DNA of 64,000 bases, from the NCBI GenBank assembly GCA_015067315.1, contig SVMR01000001.1, forward strand, positions 87,292 to 151,291, written 5' to 3'. The notes under the pieces are model-generated. The model searched no databases and was not told the origin of the DNA. It was given only the letters and a program-made list of their open reading frames with translations. Of this stretch, positions 34,831 through 42,310 are shown in pieces; the stretch's first letter is position 1, and each line of letters starts with the position of its first letter. The DNA is from Oscillospiraceae bacterium (lineage in GTDB: Bacteria; Bacillota; Clostridia; Oscillospirales; Ruminococcaceae). Both the position numbers and the translations under genes were made by a program.

Positions 34831-37248
34831 TCAGTTCTTTGCTGTAACAGTGATGGTAATATCGCCATTAATATTGTTTGCGGGAATCTCCCATTCGCCC
34901 TCGGCGGACATTTCAGTTATATCAGTTTCCGTTTCTTCGCCGATTTTCATGGTTACCTTATATTTGCCTGCGAAGTCATCCCAATCGTCGCAACCTTCAG
35001 GCAATTCAATGGAGAATACATAGTTCTCTCCCTTGTTTGCGGTAGTGTTGCCGGTGAAGTTTATGCCTTCGGGTTTGTTAACCTTAACGTTGAATTCGCT
35101 TCTTTCGGATTCGTCAACAATAAGCTGACCGTATTCCATAGGCATAAGGTTTGCGCTGGATGCAAACTGGAGATTAAGGGTACCGGTCATGGATTCAAGG
35201 GTGTTTGCTGCAACGTCAGCATTGGTGATGTTGTTACCGTCAAGATATACAAGAACGGAAACAGCTTTTGCAACGCCCTGCTGAAGAGCAGTAATAGAAG
35301 CAAATTCAGTATCGGTGGGGATAGTGAATGCTTCGCCTGCGGGCTGAGGAATTACAACTGCAACGTGAGTTGCAACTTCATCTCCTACAGGCAATCTGTA
35401 TCCGCCTTCTACAGTAGAATCTGCAACGTGGGTTGCGCCTTCGGTTGCTTCAACATAGGTGGTTACAGAACCGCCGTCAGTCTTTTCGTAAAGATAAAGA
35501 TCTGCGGTAACGGTTTCGCCTTCAACGTCATATCTGCCTTCACGCATATCGAGTTTTGCGGTTGCAAGAACGTTGTCGGTGCTTGCGGTAGGATTAAAGA
35601 AAACAACGCGGAGTGCACCCATAAGTTTTACCATCTGTGCAGTGGTGAAATCAGCACTTGCAGAAGTGAAGCTCATGGAAGAACCGCCGCCCTTGGTTTC
35701 CGGATTGTAGTTGTCGTCATAAATACGGTCGATGGGTTCGGTCTGGAGGCAAAGATTTGAAGTAAGTGCGTTGGTGCGGAACGCAAGGTCGATGATATAA
35801 CCGTAGAATTCGGAAAGAGGCATAACCTGTGCGCCGTCACTTTCGGACTGAGGTGCTCCTGCACCGGCAACAGCATCTCCTACAGCAGCAAGGTAAGATT
35901 TGGGAAGACTGCTTACGGTTTTCATCGTTGCAGGAACTTCAATTGGGCTTCCCTGTAATTCAACACTGATGTAAACCTTTGCATCATAATCTCCGCAATG
36001 GTCCGCAATATCTGCGTAAACGCCTGCGCCGGATTCGATGGTTGCAGTTACGTTGCCGCTCATGGCTTCAGTAGCAAATCCGCCGATATTATCTTTTATC
36101 TGTTGTGCGGTTTTGCCGTTGATTTTCATTGCGTCGGTATTGACAATTTTATTCATCTGTTCGGAAATATCGTTCCAGCTGATAGTTCCTTTACCAAGAA
36201 GATCTTCGAGACCTTCCATTGCATCGACTACTTTTTCTTTGCTTTCATTAAGTTCATCAACCTTGTCTGTAAGGGCATTGAATATCTCATTGTCTTTCAT
36301 GCTGTATCCTTCAAGGCCTTCTGTAAGATAATCAATGACTCCCGCAAGGTCTTTGCCTTCGAGAACTTCAACAAGAGCATTTACAAGTGTATCGGAAGCG
36401 GTGTTAGCTCCGGATGCTACCATACCGATGATGTAGTTTTTGTAAGCATCTTCAATATTTTTGTAAACGCCGCCGGTTCCGTCTTCACCAACAAGAGCAT
36501 AGCAGATGTTGAGAAGTTTATTTACGTCTTCATCACCGAACGTGGCGCTACTGTCCATTGCATATTTAACAACAATGTTGGCAATGTCGGAACCGTTTGC
36601 TTTGAGGGAGTTTTCTGCGCCGGAAGTTGCTTTTACCATAAGGTTGGAAGCGGTGGAACGTGCGCTTCTATAAGTGATTTGACGGTCAGTCATACCGGAA
36701 GCTGCACCTACTGCACGAACGCCGGAAAGATTGTTCTGCGGGAATTCGTTTCCAACAAAAGTACTTGTAAGGGTGTTTGCAACAAGATCGCTTACTCTTC
36801 CGTCTGCTCCGTAGGAAGGAGTTTTAAGGAAAATATCTGCGATGCTTGTGGGGTTTCCAAACTCATCGCTTGCCGCTACGTTAAGTGCGGAAGGATAAAG
36901 GGAAATCTGGTCAAGACCGTATCCTTCGGAAAGGTCAACAAGGTTGCCCCAGGTTACGTTGGCAAGATTTTTTGCCTGTGCAGACATACTGTCGCTGGTT
37001 CCGGAAGTGATTCCGTATTCTGCGCCAATACCTTGTTCAAGGCCGTCAGTGGGAAGCAGTGCCATTTCAAGGTTACCGTTAGCGCCAACAGAAGTGGAAA
37101 TACCGGTTACCTCGGGTGCGGTTGACAATGTGAACCATGCATAGGTGGTGGAAACCATCATGATGGAAGAAACAAGGAGCATCGCGACAGCGGCCATCAG
37201 CTTGGTTTTGATGTCACGGCGACGCTTTGCATGAGTTTTACTTACCAT
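34831..37248 (-). CDS. Candidate major filament subunit (SipW-type), 805 aa
   Basis: The basic leader (KTHAKRRRDIKTK) and a hydrophobic helix end in STTYAWFTLSTAPEVTGI, then VGANGNLEMAL, VTWGNLVDL, YGLD and PSYGADGRVSD. A helical, then beta-rich body follows. The shared strand motif VLVYLDGNN lies near residue 665, followed by TLNLQFASS, and a last beta domain ends at TITVTAKN with no anchor. Residues 20-700 match the first part of the 1574-residue protein in motif order. The gene has its own promoter (37311-37339), strong codon bias and a stable hairpin block after it, all consistent with the most abundant product of the locus. It would be exported by Sec and processed by a SipW-type peptidase. 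TasA-like assembly is an inference; it is much larger than TasA. Confidence 0.8.
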   Translation of the reverse strand: MVSKTHAKRRRDIKTKLMAAVAMLLVSSIMMVSTTYAWFTLSTAPEVTGISTSVGANGNLEMALLPTDGLEQGIGAEYGITSGTSDSMSAQAKNLANVTWGNLVDLSEGYGLDQISLYPSALNVAASDEFGNPTSIADIFLKTPSYGADGRVSDLVANTLTSTFVGNEFPQNNLSGVRAVGAASGMTDRQITYRSARSTASNLMVKATSGAENSLKANGSDIANIVVKYAMDSSATFGDEDVNKLLNICYALVGEDGTGGVYKNIEDAYKNYIIGMVASGANTASDTLVNALVEVLEGKDLAGVIDYLTEGLEGYSMKDNEIFNALTDKVDELNESKEKVVDAMEGLEDLLGKGTISWNDISEQMNKIVNTDAMKINGKTAQQIKDNIGGFATEAMSGNVTATIESGAGVYADIADHCGDYDAKVYISVELQGSPIEVPATMKTVSSLPKSYLAAVGDAVAGAGAPQSESDGAQVMPLSEFYGYIIDLAFRTNALTSNLCLQTEPIDRIYDDNYNPETKGGGSSMSFTSASADFTTAQMVKLMGALRVVFFNPTASTDNVLATAKLDMREGRYDVEGETVTADLYLYEKTDGGSVTTYVEATEGATHVADSTVEGGYRLPVGDEVATHVAVVIPQPAGEAFTIPTDTEFASITALQQGVAKAVSVLVYLDGNNITNADVAANTLESMTGTLNLQFASSANLMPMEYGQLIVDESERSEFNVKVNKPEGINFTGNTTANKGENYVFSIELPEGCDDWDDFAGKYKVTMKIGEETETDITEMSAEGEWEIPANNINGDITITVTAKN

Positions 37249-37310
37249 TGTCTTTTTTCATTCCTTTCATAAAGTTATTTTTTCCTGCGTGTTTTTTCTC
37301 CCGCCGGAGA

Positions 37311-37339
37311 ATTATATTGCAACCGGAACATCTTTTGAA
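37311..37339 (-). promoter_or_regulatory. Promoter of the 805-residue filament gene
   Basis: Minus-strand TTCAAA (37339-37334), 17-bp spacer, TATAAT (37316-37311), giving a leader of about 55 nt. The -35 lies inside the inverted repeat at 37323-37368. Confidence 0.55.
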
Positions 37340-37368
37340 AAAGGGCTGCCCGCTAAAAAATGTTCCGG
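37323..37368. repeat. Long inverted repeat overlapping the filament promoter
   Basis: CCGGAACAT at 37323-37331 is repeated in inverse at 37360-37368 (ATGTTCCGG), with an internal GGGCTGCCC palindrome between them. It covers the -35 of the 805-residue gene, so an operator or a transcription-end hairpin are both possible. Confidence 0.5.
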
Positions 37369-37403
37369 ATAACAACCGTTGATTTTGTTGTGTTTTCTCT
37401 CCC

Positions 37404-37440
37404 CCGTCATTCTGAGGAGCCTCGCGACGAAGAATCCGTC
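37404..37440. repeat. REP-like 37-bp repeat, copy 1
   Basis: CCGTCATTCTGAGGAGC then CTCGCGACGAAGAATCCGTC. It is one of three 37-bp copies around the GIY-YIG gene; this type of 'GTCATTCTGAG...GAAGAATCC' element is a dispersed intergenic repeat in many bacterial genomes. Confidence 0.8.
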
Positions 37441-37446
37441 CCTCCT

Positions 37447-37483
37447 CCGTCATTCTGAGGAGCTTTGCGACGAAGAATCCGTC
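37447..37483. repeat. REP-like 37-bp repeat, copy 2 (overlaps GIY-YIG gene end)
   Basis: Differs from copy 1 at three positions (CTTTG for CCTCG). It encodes the serine-rich last residues (KTDSSSQSSSE) and stop codon of the GIY-YIG gene. Confidence 0.8.
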
Positions 37484-37782
37484 TTCTTTTTCGCACCAAT
37501 CACAAAATCATAAAGGTCTTCCCAATCAGGGTTCATGCTTTCAATAAGGCTGTTTTTCTTCATTCTTTTCCAACCTTTGATTTGTTTTTCACGCATAATC
37601 GCAGATTTAACATCCTCAACTATTTCGTAATAAACAAGTTTATGAATCCTGTATTTTGAGCAGAAACTGTCTTGGTTCAAATCATTTCTGTGTTCATATA
37701 TCCGCCGTTTAAGATTATTTGTAACGCCGGTATATATTGCAACATTCGTTGAATTTGAAAGAATATAAACGTAATAATCCAT
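37450..37782 (-). CDS. GIY-YIG endonuclease-like protein (UPF0213 type)
   Basis: A 110-residue single-domain protein. It has YYVYILSNSTNVAIYTGVT (the GIY-YIG pair appears as YVY...IYTG), NNLKRRIYEHRN with the catalytic-type Arg and His, LVYYEIV and an AIMREKQIKGWKR segment with the metal-binding Glu. This is the usual size and layout of UPF0213 stand-alone GIY-YIG proteins of unknown cellular role. Its C-terminal dozen residues come from the overlapping REP-like repeat. No clear ribosome site. It interrupts the surface locus and is flanked on both sides by dispersed repeats, so it is probably a mobile or repeat-associated insertion rather than part of the surface system. Confidence 0.82.
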   Translation of the reverse strand: MDYYVYILSNSTNVAIYTGVTNNLKRRIYEHRNDLNQDSFCSKYRIHKLVYYEIVEDVKSAIMREKQIKGWKRMKKNSLIESMNPDWEDLYDFVIGAKKKTDSSSQSSSE

Positions 37783-37793
37783 TTTGTTTTGGG

Positions 37794-37838
37794 GTTACGG
37801 ATTGCCACGCCTTCTTCGAAGGCTCGCAATGACATTCC
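37794..37838. repeat. Second type of dispersed repeat upstream of GIY-YIG gene
   Basis: GTTACGGATTGCCACGCC...GGCTCGCAATGACATTCC with a central GCCTTC-TTC-GAAGGC hairpin. It matches the common 'GTCATTGCGAGC...GGCAATCC' class of intergenic repeat. Confidence 0.7.
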
Positions 37839-37875
37839 AATACAACTTTTTTAAAACCGTAAAATTTGTTTTCCC

Positions 37876-37912
37876 CCATCATTCCGGGGAACTTTGCGAC
37901 GAAGAATCCGTT
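37876..37912. repeat. REP-like 37-bp repeat, copy 3 (diverged)
   Basis: CCATCATTCCGGGGAAC followed by TTTGCGACGAAGAATCCGTT, a diverged copy of the repeats at 37404 and 37447. It lies 8 bp after the stop of the 430-residue gene. Confidence 0.75.
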
Positions 37913-37919
37913 CTGCTTT

Positions 37920-39212
37920 TTAAGGATTTTCTTCCCCGTTTTCTTCGCCTTCGCCGGAATCTTCTCCGCCTTCTTCCTCTTCGGTAACTTCGTCAAGGAA
38001 CTGGATTTTGAAGTTCATTCCGATGCTTCCTCCGATGAGTGCGTCGGTGCATTCCGGGTCGTCGCCCTCAAGCCAGATTACAACGGTGTATTTATGGATT
38101 CCGTTGGGGTTTTCCGGGTCGAATTTTGCCTCCGGATCGTGAAGGTTTATATCAAAAGGAAGAACGCCTTCCATAAGACCGGTTGCAACAACCGTTTCGG
38201 AAACGTAATTCATCGGCTTTACTCTGTAATAGTCGAAATAATTTCCTTCCTTAATAACCTCATACTGTTCTTCCGGCAATTTTGAATGTTCGATAAGCGG
38301 TCCGTTTTCATAACCACGGTCGGTAATGTCCTGCGCCGGAAGCGCTTCAATTTCGCCGTCTTCGCCAACTTTTGCGAAGAACATCATCTTGTTGTCTTCA
38401 AAAACCATAACCCAGATTGCGTCGGAAACAAAATAATGTTTTTGCTCAAGGGTTTCCGGGTCTTCGACAATAACCTCGTCTTCCCTTGTGATATTCACCG
38501 ACCAGACATAGTCAATGGCTTCGGAAACGGTGCTTTCGTAACGGCAATAGAAGGTGTATGCGAAGAACGAATCGTCCGGATATTTTCCTTCATAATCGTT
38601 TACGTCAAGAGGAATATCCCGGATCGAAATGCAGGGAACGCCTTCGACCGAAGCCGCAACAAGGTTTGTTGTTGCGTTTTCAAAGGTAAAATCCTCGCTT
38701 AAACTGAAACCGGAATTGAGCATCTCGTCCGAAAGGCTTATTGTGAAACGGTCGACTTCTTTCTCAACTTCCTCCTGAACGATTCTTTCGACGATCTGTT
38801 CGATATATCGGTCAACAAATTCTTGAAGATATTCGATAACCGGAACCGAAACGGTGACCGCCGTTGTGATAACCGCCGTTGTTGCAAGAACTTTAAGGAC
38901 GGTGTTGTCACGGATAAGCCAAAGGAAAAACGGCCAGAGGAACCGGTTTCTGTCGAAATAAAGCCCCATATTGGTTGCGGTGACCTCAAAATCGATCCTC
39001 CGCATTCCCTGGGATTTCATTTCCTTCCAGAGAAGCTTGCGTCCTTTCTTGATTGCGGCAACCTGTTCCCTCGTAAGAACTTCCCTTGTCCTTTTTCGTT
39101 TGAAAATCGGACGAAGCTGGGAATGACCGACAGGGTTATCCGCCGCAATCATATAAGTTTCAAGCTTTTCCGGCTCTTGGTTCGCCTTATGCCTGAATTT
39201 GTCAAACTTCAT
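37920..39212 (-). CDS. Membrane-tethered subunit-like protein with WLEG motif, 430 aa
   Basis: About 100 basic cytoplasmic residues (RPIFKRKRTREVLTREQ) precede one transmembrane helix (VLKVLATTAVITTAVTVSVP, about 107-126). A coiled-coil stalk (YLQEFVDRYIEQIVERIVQ) leads to an extracellular beta-rich domain that ends with VVIWLEGDDPEC (Trp380) and an acidic tail. The WLEGxDxxC motif is shared with the secreted 436- and 366-residue proteins, but there is no AW-type cleavage signature, so it should stay in the membrane. It could be the basal anchor of the surface structure, reaching the cytoplasmic ATPase through its long N-terminus (inference). The RBS is AGGCGG. It follows the HD-GYP/EAL gene by 13 bp and is separated from the 805-residue gene by the GIY-YIG/repeat insertion. 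Confidence 0.72.
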   Translation of the reverse strand: MKFDKFRHKANQEPEKLETYMIAADNPVGHSQLRPIFKRKRTREVLTREQVAAIKKGRKLLWKEMKSQGMRRIDFEVTATNMGLYFDRNRFLWPFFLWLIRDNTVLKVLATTAVITTAVTVSVPVIEYLQEFVDRYIEQIVERIVQEEVEKEVDRFTISLSDEMLNSGFSLSEDFTFENATTNLVAASVEGVPCISIRDIPLDVNDYEGKYPDDSFFAYTFYCRYESTVSEAIDYVWSVNITREDEVIVEDPETLEQKHYFVSDAIWVMVFEDNKMMFFAKVGEDGEIEALPAQDITDRGYENGPLIEHSKLPEEQYEVIKEGNYFDYYRVKPMNYVSETVVATGLMEGVLPFDINLHDPEAKFDPENPNGIHKYTVVIWLEGDDPECTDALIGGSIGMNFKIQFLDEVTEEEEGGEDSGEGEENGEENP

Positions 39213-39225
39213 TTCCGCCTACCTC

Positions 39226-40701
39226 TTACCTCTCTCTGATAAGCGAATCGCGGATAAGTTCGTCTTCGCTTACCATAATTCCGGTAACGGTTCCGCAAAT
39301 TCCGGAAACGCCGCAGGTTTCAAGCCAGCCGATGATATCTCTGCTGTCCGCGCCGCCGCCGAAAAGAACAATTCCTTCTTTTCTGAAATCATCCATAAGG
39401 TTTGCGGTTTCCTGTTTCATATAGGTTTCCGGCGCAAAACGTACGTTGCCGAATCCAAGTTCGCGGATTCTTTGAAGCGGAAGTTTTTCGCCGTGTTTTG
39501 CCGGGTCGTAATCATCAAGCATAAGCGCAATTCCGTTGCGGAGATATCTTTCGATAAGGGCGGAAGCGCTTTTTCCCGCTCCGGCAACAAAATCCGCCGG
39601 AATTGTAAGAATAAGTTTTTCCTTCGGAACCGGCTGGTCCTTGAAAAGCTGGTTGAAGTTCTGAAGCTGGCTGCTGAGCTGATAAAAACTCGGCATCATT
39701 CTGAGAACGATATGTCCGATTTTAAGTTCGCAGTTTTCGATTCGGAGAATCGCGTCCGCCGCTTCATAAAGGAAATATCGGGAAATATCCTCGACCATCT
39801 TCTTGCGTACAAGAATTTCCTCAACTTCGGGAATTCCTTCGGTTTCGCCTGGTCTTCCAAGAATTCCGCCGAACCAGGGAACCGCTTCGTATGCCACAAC
39901 GTTTCCCTCAACTCCGCTTACCATCGGTCTGTATTTAAGACCCATGGGGCGGTCCTTGCGCTTTTCAACAAGGGGAACGGTCTTCGGAAGAGCCGCCGTG
40001 TAGTGTATGTATTTGTTGTAAATCGCTCTGCATTTTGAACGGGAAGCTTCAAGAACTTCAACAAGCGCCGGGTTCCAGGCGCTTCCGCTCTGGTCGATGA
40101 GAACCTGCATTGCCTCCGCAAAAGGATCTTCGGATTTTGTTTCGGAAGCAAGTCTGTCAAGCTCCTTTGCAATGCCGACAATCTGCGCGATGGGGCTTAT
40201 TGCCGTTGTTCCTCTTCCCGCGGGAAAACCTTTTCCGTCCCAGCGTTCCATATGTTGTTCGCAGCTTTCGCGGATCATGAGGAAAGGAATATTCTTTGTG
40301 GGCTGTTCCGCAAATTCAACCTTGCGTCTGAAAAGTCTGTTTCCTTTTTCCTGCAAGGTCGCCGCAAGGATTCGGCCGTCGGTGGTGTATTTTCTGTAAA
40401 CCGCCTGCTCCTCTTCGGTGAATTTATCGTTCCAGAACTGATATTCCGGAGGAACAAGCGCCTTTCCAAGCTGGTGATACATTCCGCATTTATAGGCAAG
40501 GTCGGCATATTTGCCCTTCATTCTTTCGGAACCTTCCTTTGTTTCGGTTCCGAATTTGCCCTCAAGCGCCTTGACGTAAAGCGCCTGGGTATATGCCGCA
40601 ACCCTTACGGACTGCTGGCGGATTGCCGGGGCAAGTCCGTGGAATGCTTCCTCCCATGTTTCATATTCGGTTCGTTTCCAGCTGTTTTCAAAATCTGTCA
40701 T
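39226..40701 (-). CDS. Degenerate HD-GYP plus EAL-like regulatory protein
   Basis: A 491-residue cytoplasmic protein. The N-terminal half is HD-GYP-like: YHQLGKALVP (76-77 are His-Gln where active enzymes have His-Asp), HMERWDGKGFP at 150-160, and IVGIAKELD. The first metal histidine of the family appears to be replaced by Gln30. The C-terminal half is EAL-like: YRPMVSGVEGNVVAYEAVPW, GIALMLDDYDP and LGFGNVRFAPE, where the usual LKID lysine is absent. Both halves belong to cyclic-di-GMP phosphodiesterase folds and both look catalytically impaired, so a c-di-GMP receptor role is more likely than hydrolysis. The RBS is AGGTGA. It sits between the FIVAR-like gene and the membrane-tethered subunit, which suggests nucleotide control of surface assembly (inference). 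Confidence 0.8.
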   Translation of the reverse strand: MTDFENSWKRTEYETWEEAFHGLAPAIRQQSVRVAAYTQALYVKALEGKFGTETKEGSERMKGKYADLAYKCGMYHQLGKALVPPEYQFWNDKFTEEEQAVYRKYTTDGRILAATLQEKGNRLFRRKVEFAEQPTKNIPFLMIRESCEQHMERWDGKGFPAGRGTTAISPIAQIVGIAKELDRLASETKSEDPFAEAMQVLIDQSGSAWNPALVEVLEASRSKCRAIYNKYIHYTAALPKTVPLVEKRKDRPMGLKYRPMVSGVEGNVVAYEAVPWFGGILGRPGETEGIPEVEEILVRKKMVEDISRYFLYEAADAILRIENCELKIGHIVLRMMPSFYQLSSQLQNFNQLFKDQPVPKEKLILTIPADFVAGAGKSASALIERYLRNGIALMLDDYDPAKHGEKLPLQRIRELGFGNVRFAPETYMKQETANLMDDFRKEGIVLFGGGADSRDIIGWLETCGVSGICGTVTGIMVSEDELIRDSLIRER

Positions 40702-40744
40702 ATTTTCAAGTCACCTCAGAAAAATCTTTCTTTTCCCCTTTGGA

Positions 40745-41611
40745 TCAATCTTCGTTTCCGTCGGAAGTTTCTTCTTCCTCTTCGTCTTCGTCGATGAAAT
40801 CGTCCGCATCATCGCCGAAATCGTCGTCAATGTCATATCTTATAAGCGGAATTTCGTCCGCGGTGTTTTTCATCTTCGAGAATATGTAATAAATCATTCC
40901 CGCAAGCGCAAGGTTAATTGCGGCGCTTACCGCAAAAAGAACCGGCCAGACTTTATGTCCCGGAATGTTGCAAAAATCGTCCGTCGGGGGAACGGTTACC
41001 TCAACTTCCTTGATTGCAATTTCCGGTTCGCCGCCAATTCCGCCCAATTCCTCAAGCTCCGCAAGAAGCGCTTCGATTTCCGCCGCCGCGCTGTCCGCCG
41101 CAGCCTGGTCGCCGCTTAAAAGAAGGGGTTTTGCTTTTTCAACCGCGGAATTGATTTTGTTCCAGATTTCATGGAATTCCGAATTTTCGTCGGATTTGTT
41201 GTAAACTTCGTTTATCGCTTTTTCGAGTTTCGAATAATCAACTCTTGAAAGGGAAGCTATCGCAGTTTCAAGCGCAAGCGCCGCTTCGTCAACGGATCCC
41301 TGGTCGGTGCTTTCCTTGCTGCCGATTATTTTAACTCCGGCGTTAAGCGCCTTTTGCAAATCGCCCCAGCTTTCCTTCGTGTAATCGTGCTCATTAAGCC
41401 CGATCGCAACGGTGATCTGTTTTTCAAGAGCGGAAAAATTTACGCTCTGGCTTCCGCCGATATATGAACTTCCCTGGTCGTTTTCTTCAAGAACAATTCC
41501 GGTGCCCTCTTCCGGTTCGTCCGCAAAAGCTTCGGTTGCACCGCAAAAAACAAAAACAAAAGCAGCGAAAAGCATTAATATTTTTTTCAAAGCATTTTGT
41601 GTTTTGCCCAT
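40745..41611 (-). CDS. FIVAR-like membrane protein with acidic cytoplasmic tail
   Basis: A 288-residue protein with a signal peptide (about 1-30, ending EAFA|DEPEE). An extracellular helical region has a FIVAR-like pattern twice (about 60-120: AIGLNEHDYTKESWGDLQKA and DEAALALETAIASL; then a shorter unit to about 190). A linker, one transmembrane helix (VWPVLFAVSAAINLALAGMI, about 224-245) and a very acidic tail (DDDFGDDADDFIDEDEEEEE) follow. FIVAR modules are common in wall proteins and may bind glycans. It is the first gene of the minus-strand locus, with a GGAGG site and an extended -10 promoter 54-62 nt upstream. Possibly a membrane organiser of the surface system; unproven. Confidence 0.75.
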   Translation of the reverse strand: MGKTQNALKKILMLFAAFVFVFCGATEAFADEPEEGTGIVLEENDQGSSYIGGSQSVNFSALEKQITVAIGLNEHDYTKESWGDLQKALNAGVKIIGSKESTDQGSVDEAALALETAIASLSRVDYSKLEKAINEVYNKSDENSEFHEIWNKINSAVEKAKPLLLSGDQAAADSAAAEIEALLAELEELGGIGGEPEIAIKEVEVTVPPTDDFCNIPGHKVWPVLFAVSAAINLALAGMIYYIFSKMKNTADEIPLIRYDIDDDFGDDADDFIDEDEEEEETSDGNED

Positions 41612-41664
41612 AAATTTTTTCCTCCGAATTTTTCTTTTATTTAATGTAGAAAAATAATTTTTAT

Positions 41665-41673
41665 ATTATAACA
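41665..41673 (-). promoter_or_regulatory. Extended -10 promoter of the surface locus
   Basis: Minus-strand TGTTATAAT (TG-T-TATAAT), 54 nt upstream of the first start codon of the locus. A -35 is not clear. Confidence 0.6.
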
Positions 41674-41876
41674 TACCGCACCCTATACTATAAACCAAGA
41701 TTTTCATAAAATCAAGTGCATTTCGCATAAAAAATCCCGCATTTCACGAAATAGAATAAAAAATTTGTTGATTTCTTCAATTTTTTCCATAAATTATACC
41801 AGTTCTTCCATTGTTTTCCAACGGGAAAAATCCCCTGTGTAAGTTCCGTGAGCATAGTACCCCCCTCCCGAAAAAT

Positions 41877-41916
41877 CGTGCTCATTTTCTGAGCACGGCG
41901 GAAAATTCCGTGCTCA
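41877..41916. repeat. Overlapping GTGCTCA palindromes
   Basis: CGTGCTCA (41877-41884), TTTTC, TGAGCACG (41890-41897) form one perfect inverted repeat. The second half-site also pairs with CCGTGCTCA at 41908-41916. Three alternating half-sites can form two exclusive hairpins or serve as operator sites. Confidence 0.6.
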
Positions 41917-42020
41917 AACGAAAAATCCGCGCCTTTTTTGCCGGTTTCGGAACCGGAAAATCCCCGGTTTTCCGCCTTTGAAAAAGAATTTCCTACTCTT
42001 TCGGTTTCATCGAAAAAGTC

Positions 42021-42063
42021 CCTCCGTTCTTCTGTGCTCAAATTGAGCACGGAATAACGGAGG
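42021..42063. repeat. 20-bp imperfect hairpin with GTGCTCA core
   Basis: CCTCCGTT at 42021 pairs with AACGGAGG ending at 42063, around a GTGCTCA-AAT-TGAGCAC core (42034-42050). The right arm segment GAATAACGG (42052-42060) could instead pair with CCGTTATTC at 42074-42082, so two alternative folds exist. Confidence 0.6.
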
Positions 42064-42272
42064 GAAAATCCGCCCGTTATTCTTCTTCGGAATATTATGC
42101 TCACAATCCGCATATATTCTTCCGTATCGGTCTTTTATTCCTTTATTGAGAATATTCCGCCGGGAAAAGCAGGCTGTCCTCTCATGAAAAACAACCCCCG
42201 GCCTTTCTCTTGTCAAAATACCCATAAATTTCCTCCGATGTTTATATAAATTGATAAATCGGTAAATAAACC

Positions 42273-42301
42273 TTGATTATTTTACTATAAAGTGCTACTC
42301 T
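42273..42301 (+). promoter_or_regulatory. Putative mglB promoter
   Basis: TTGATT (42273-42278), 17-bp spacer, TACTCT (42296-42301), placing the start of transcription at the palindrome 42311-42326. The -10 is weak, suggesting activation or tight control. Confidence 0.4.
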
Positions 42302-42310
42302 ATGTTTACA

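Noticed and set aside
37238..37453. 71-codon minus-strand frame before the 805-aa gene
   Set aside because: It is a read-through of the REP-like repeats and promoter region; no ribosome site or motif.
37404..37912. CRISPR array
   Set aside because: The three 37-bp repeats are irregularly spaced, flank a gene, and match dispersed REP-like elements; no cas genes.
39226..40701. Active cyclic-di-GMP phosphodiesterase
   Set aside because: His-Gln replaces the catalytic His-Asp and the EAL half lacks its usual lysine, so activity cannot be claimed.
41712..42225. Small minus-strand genes in the large intergenic region
   Set aside because: The two open frames overlap each other and the hairpins, lack ribosome sites and show no recognisable protein pattern.
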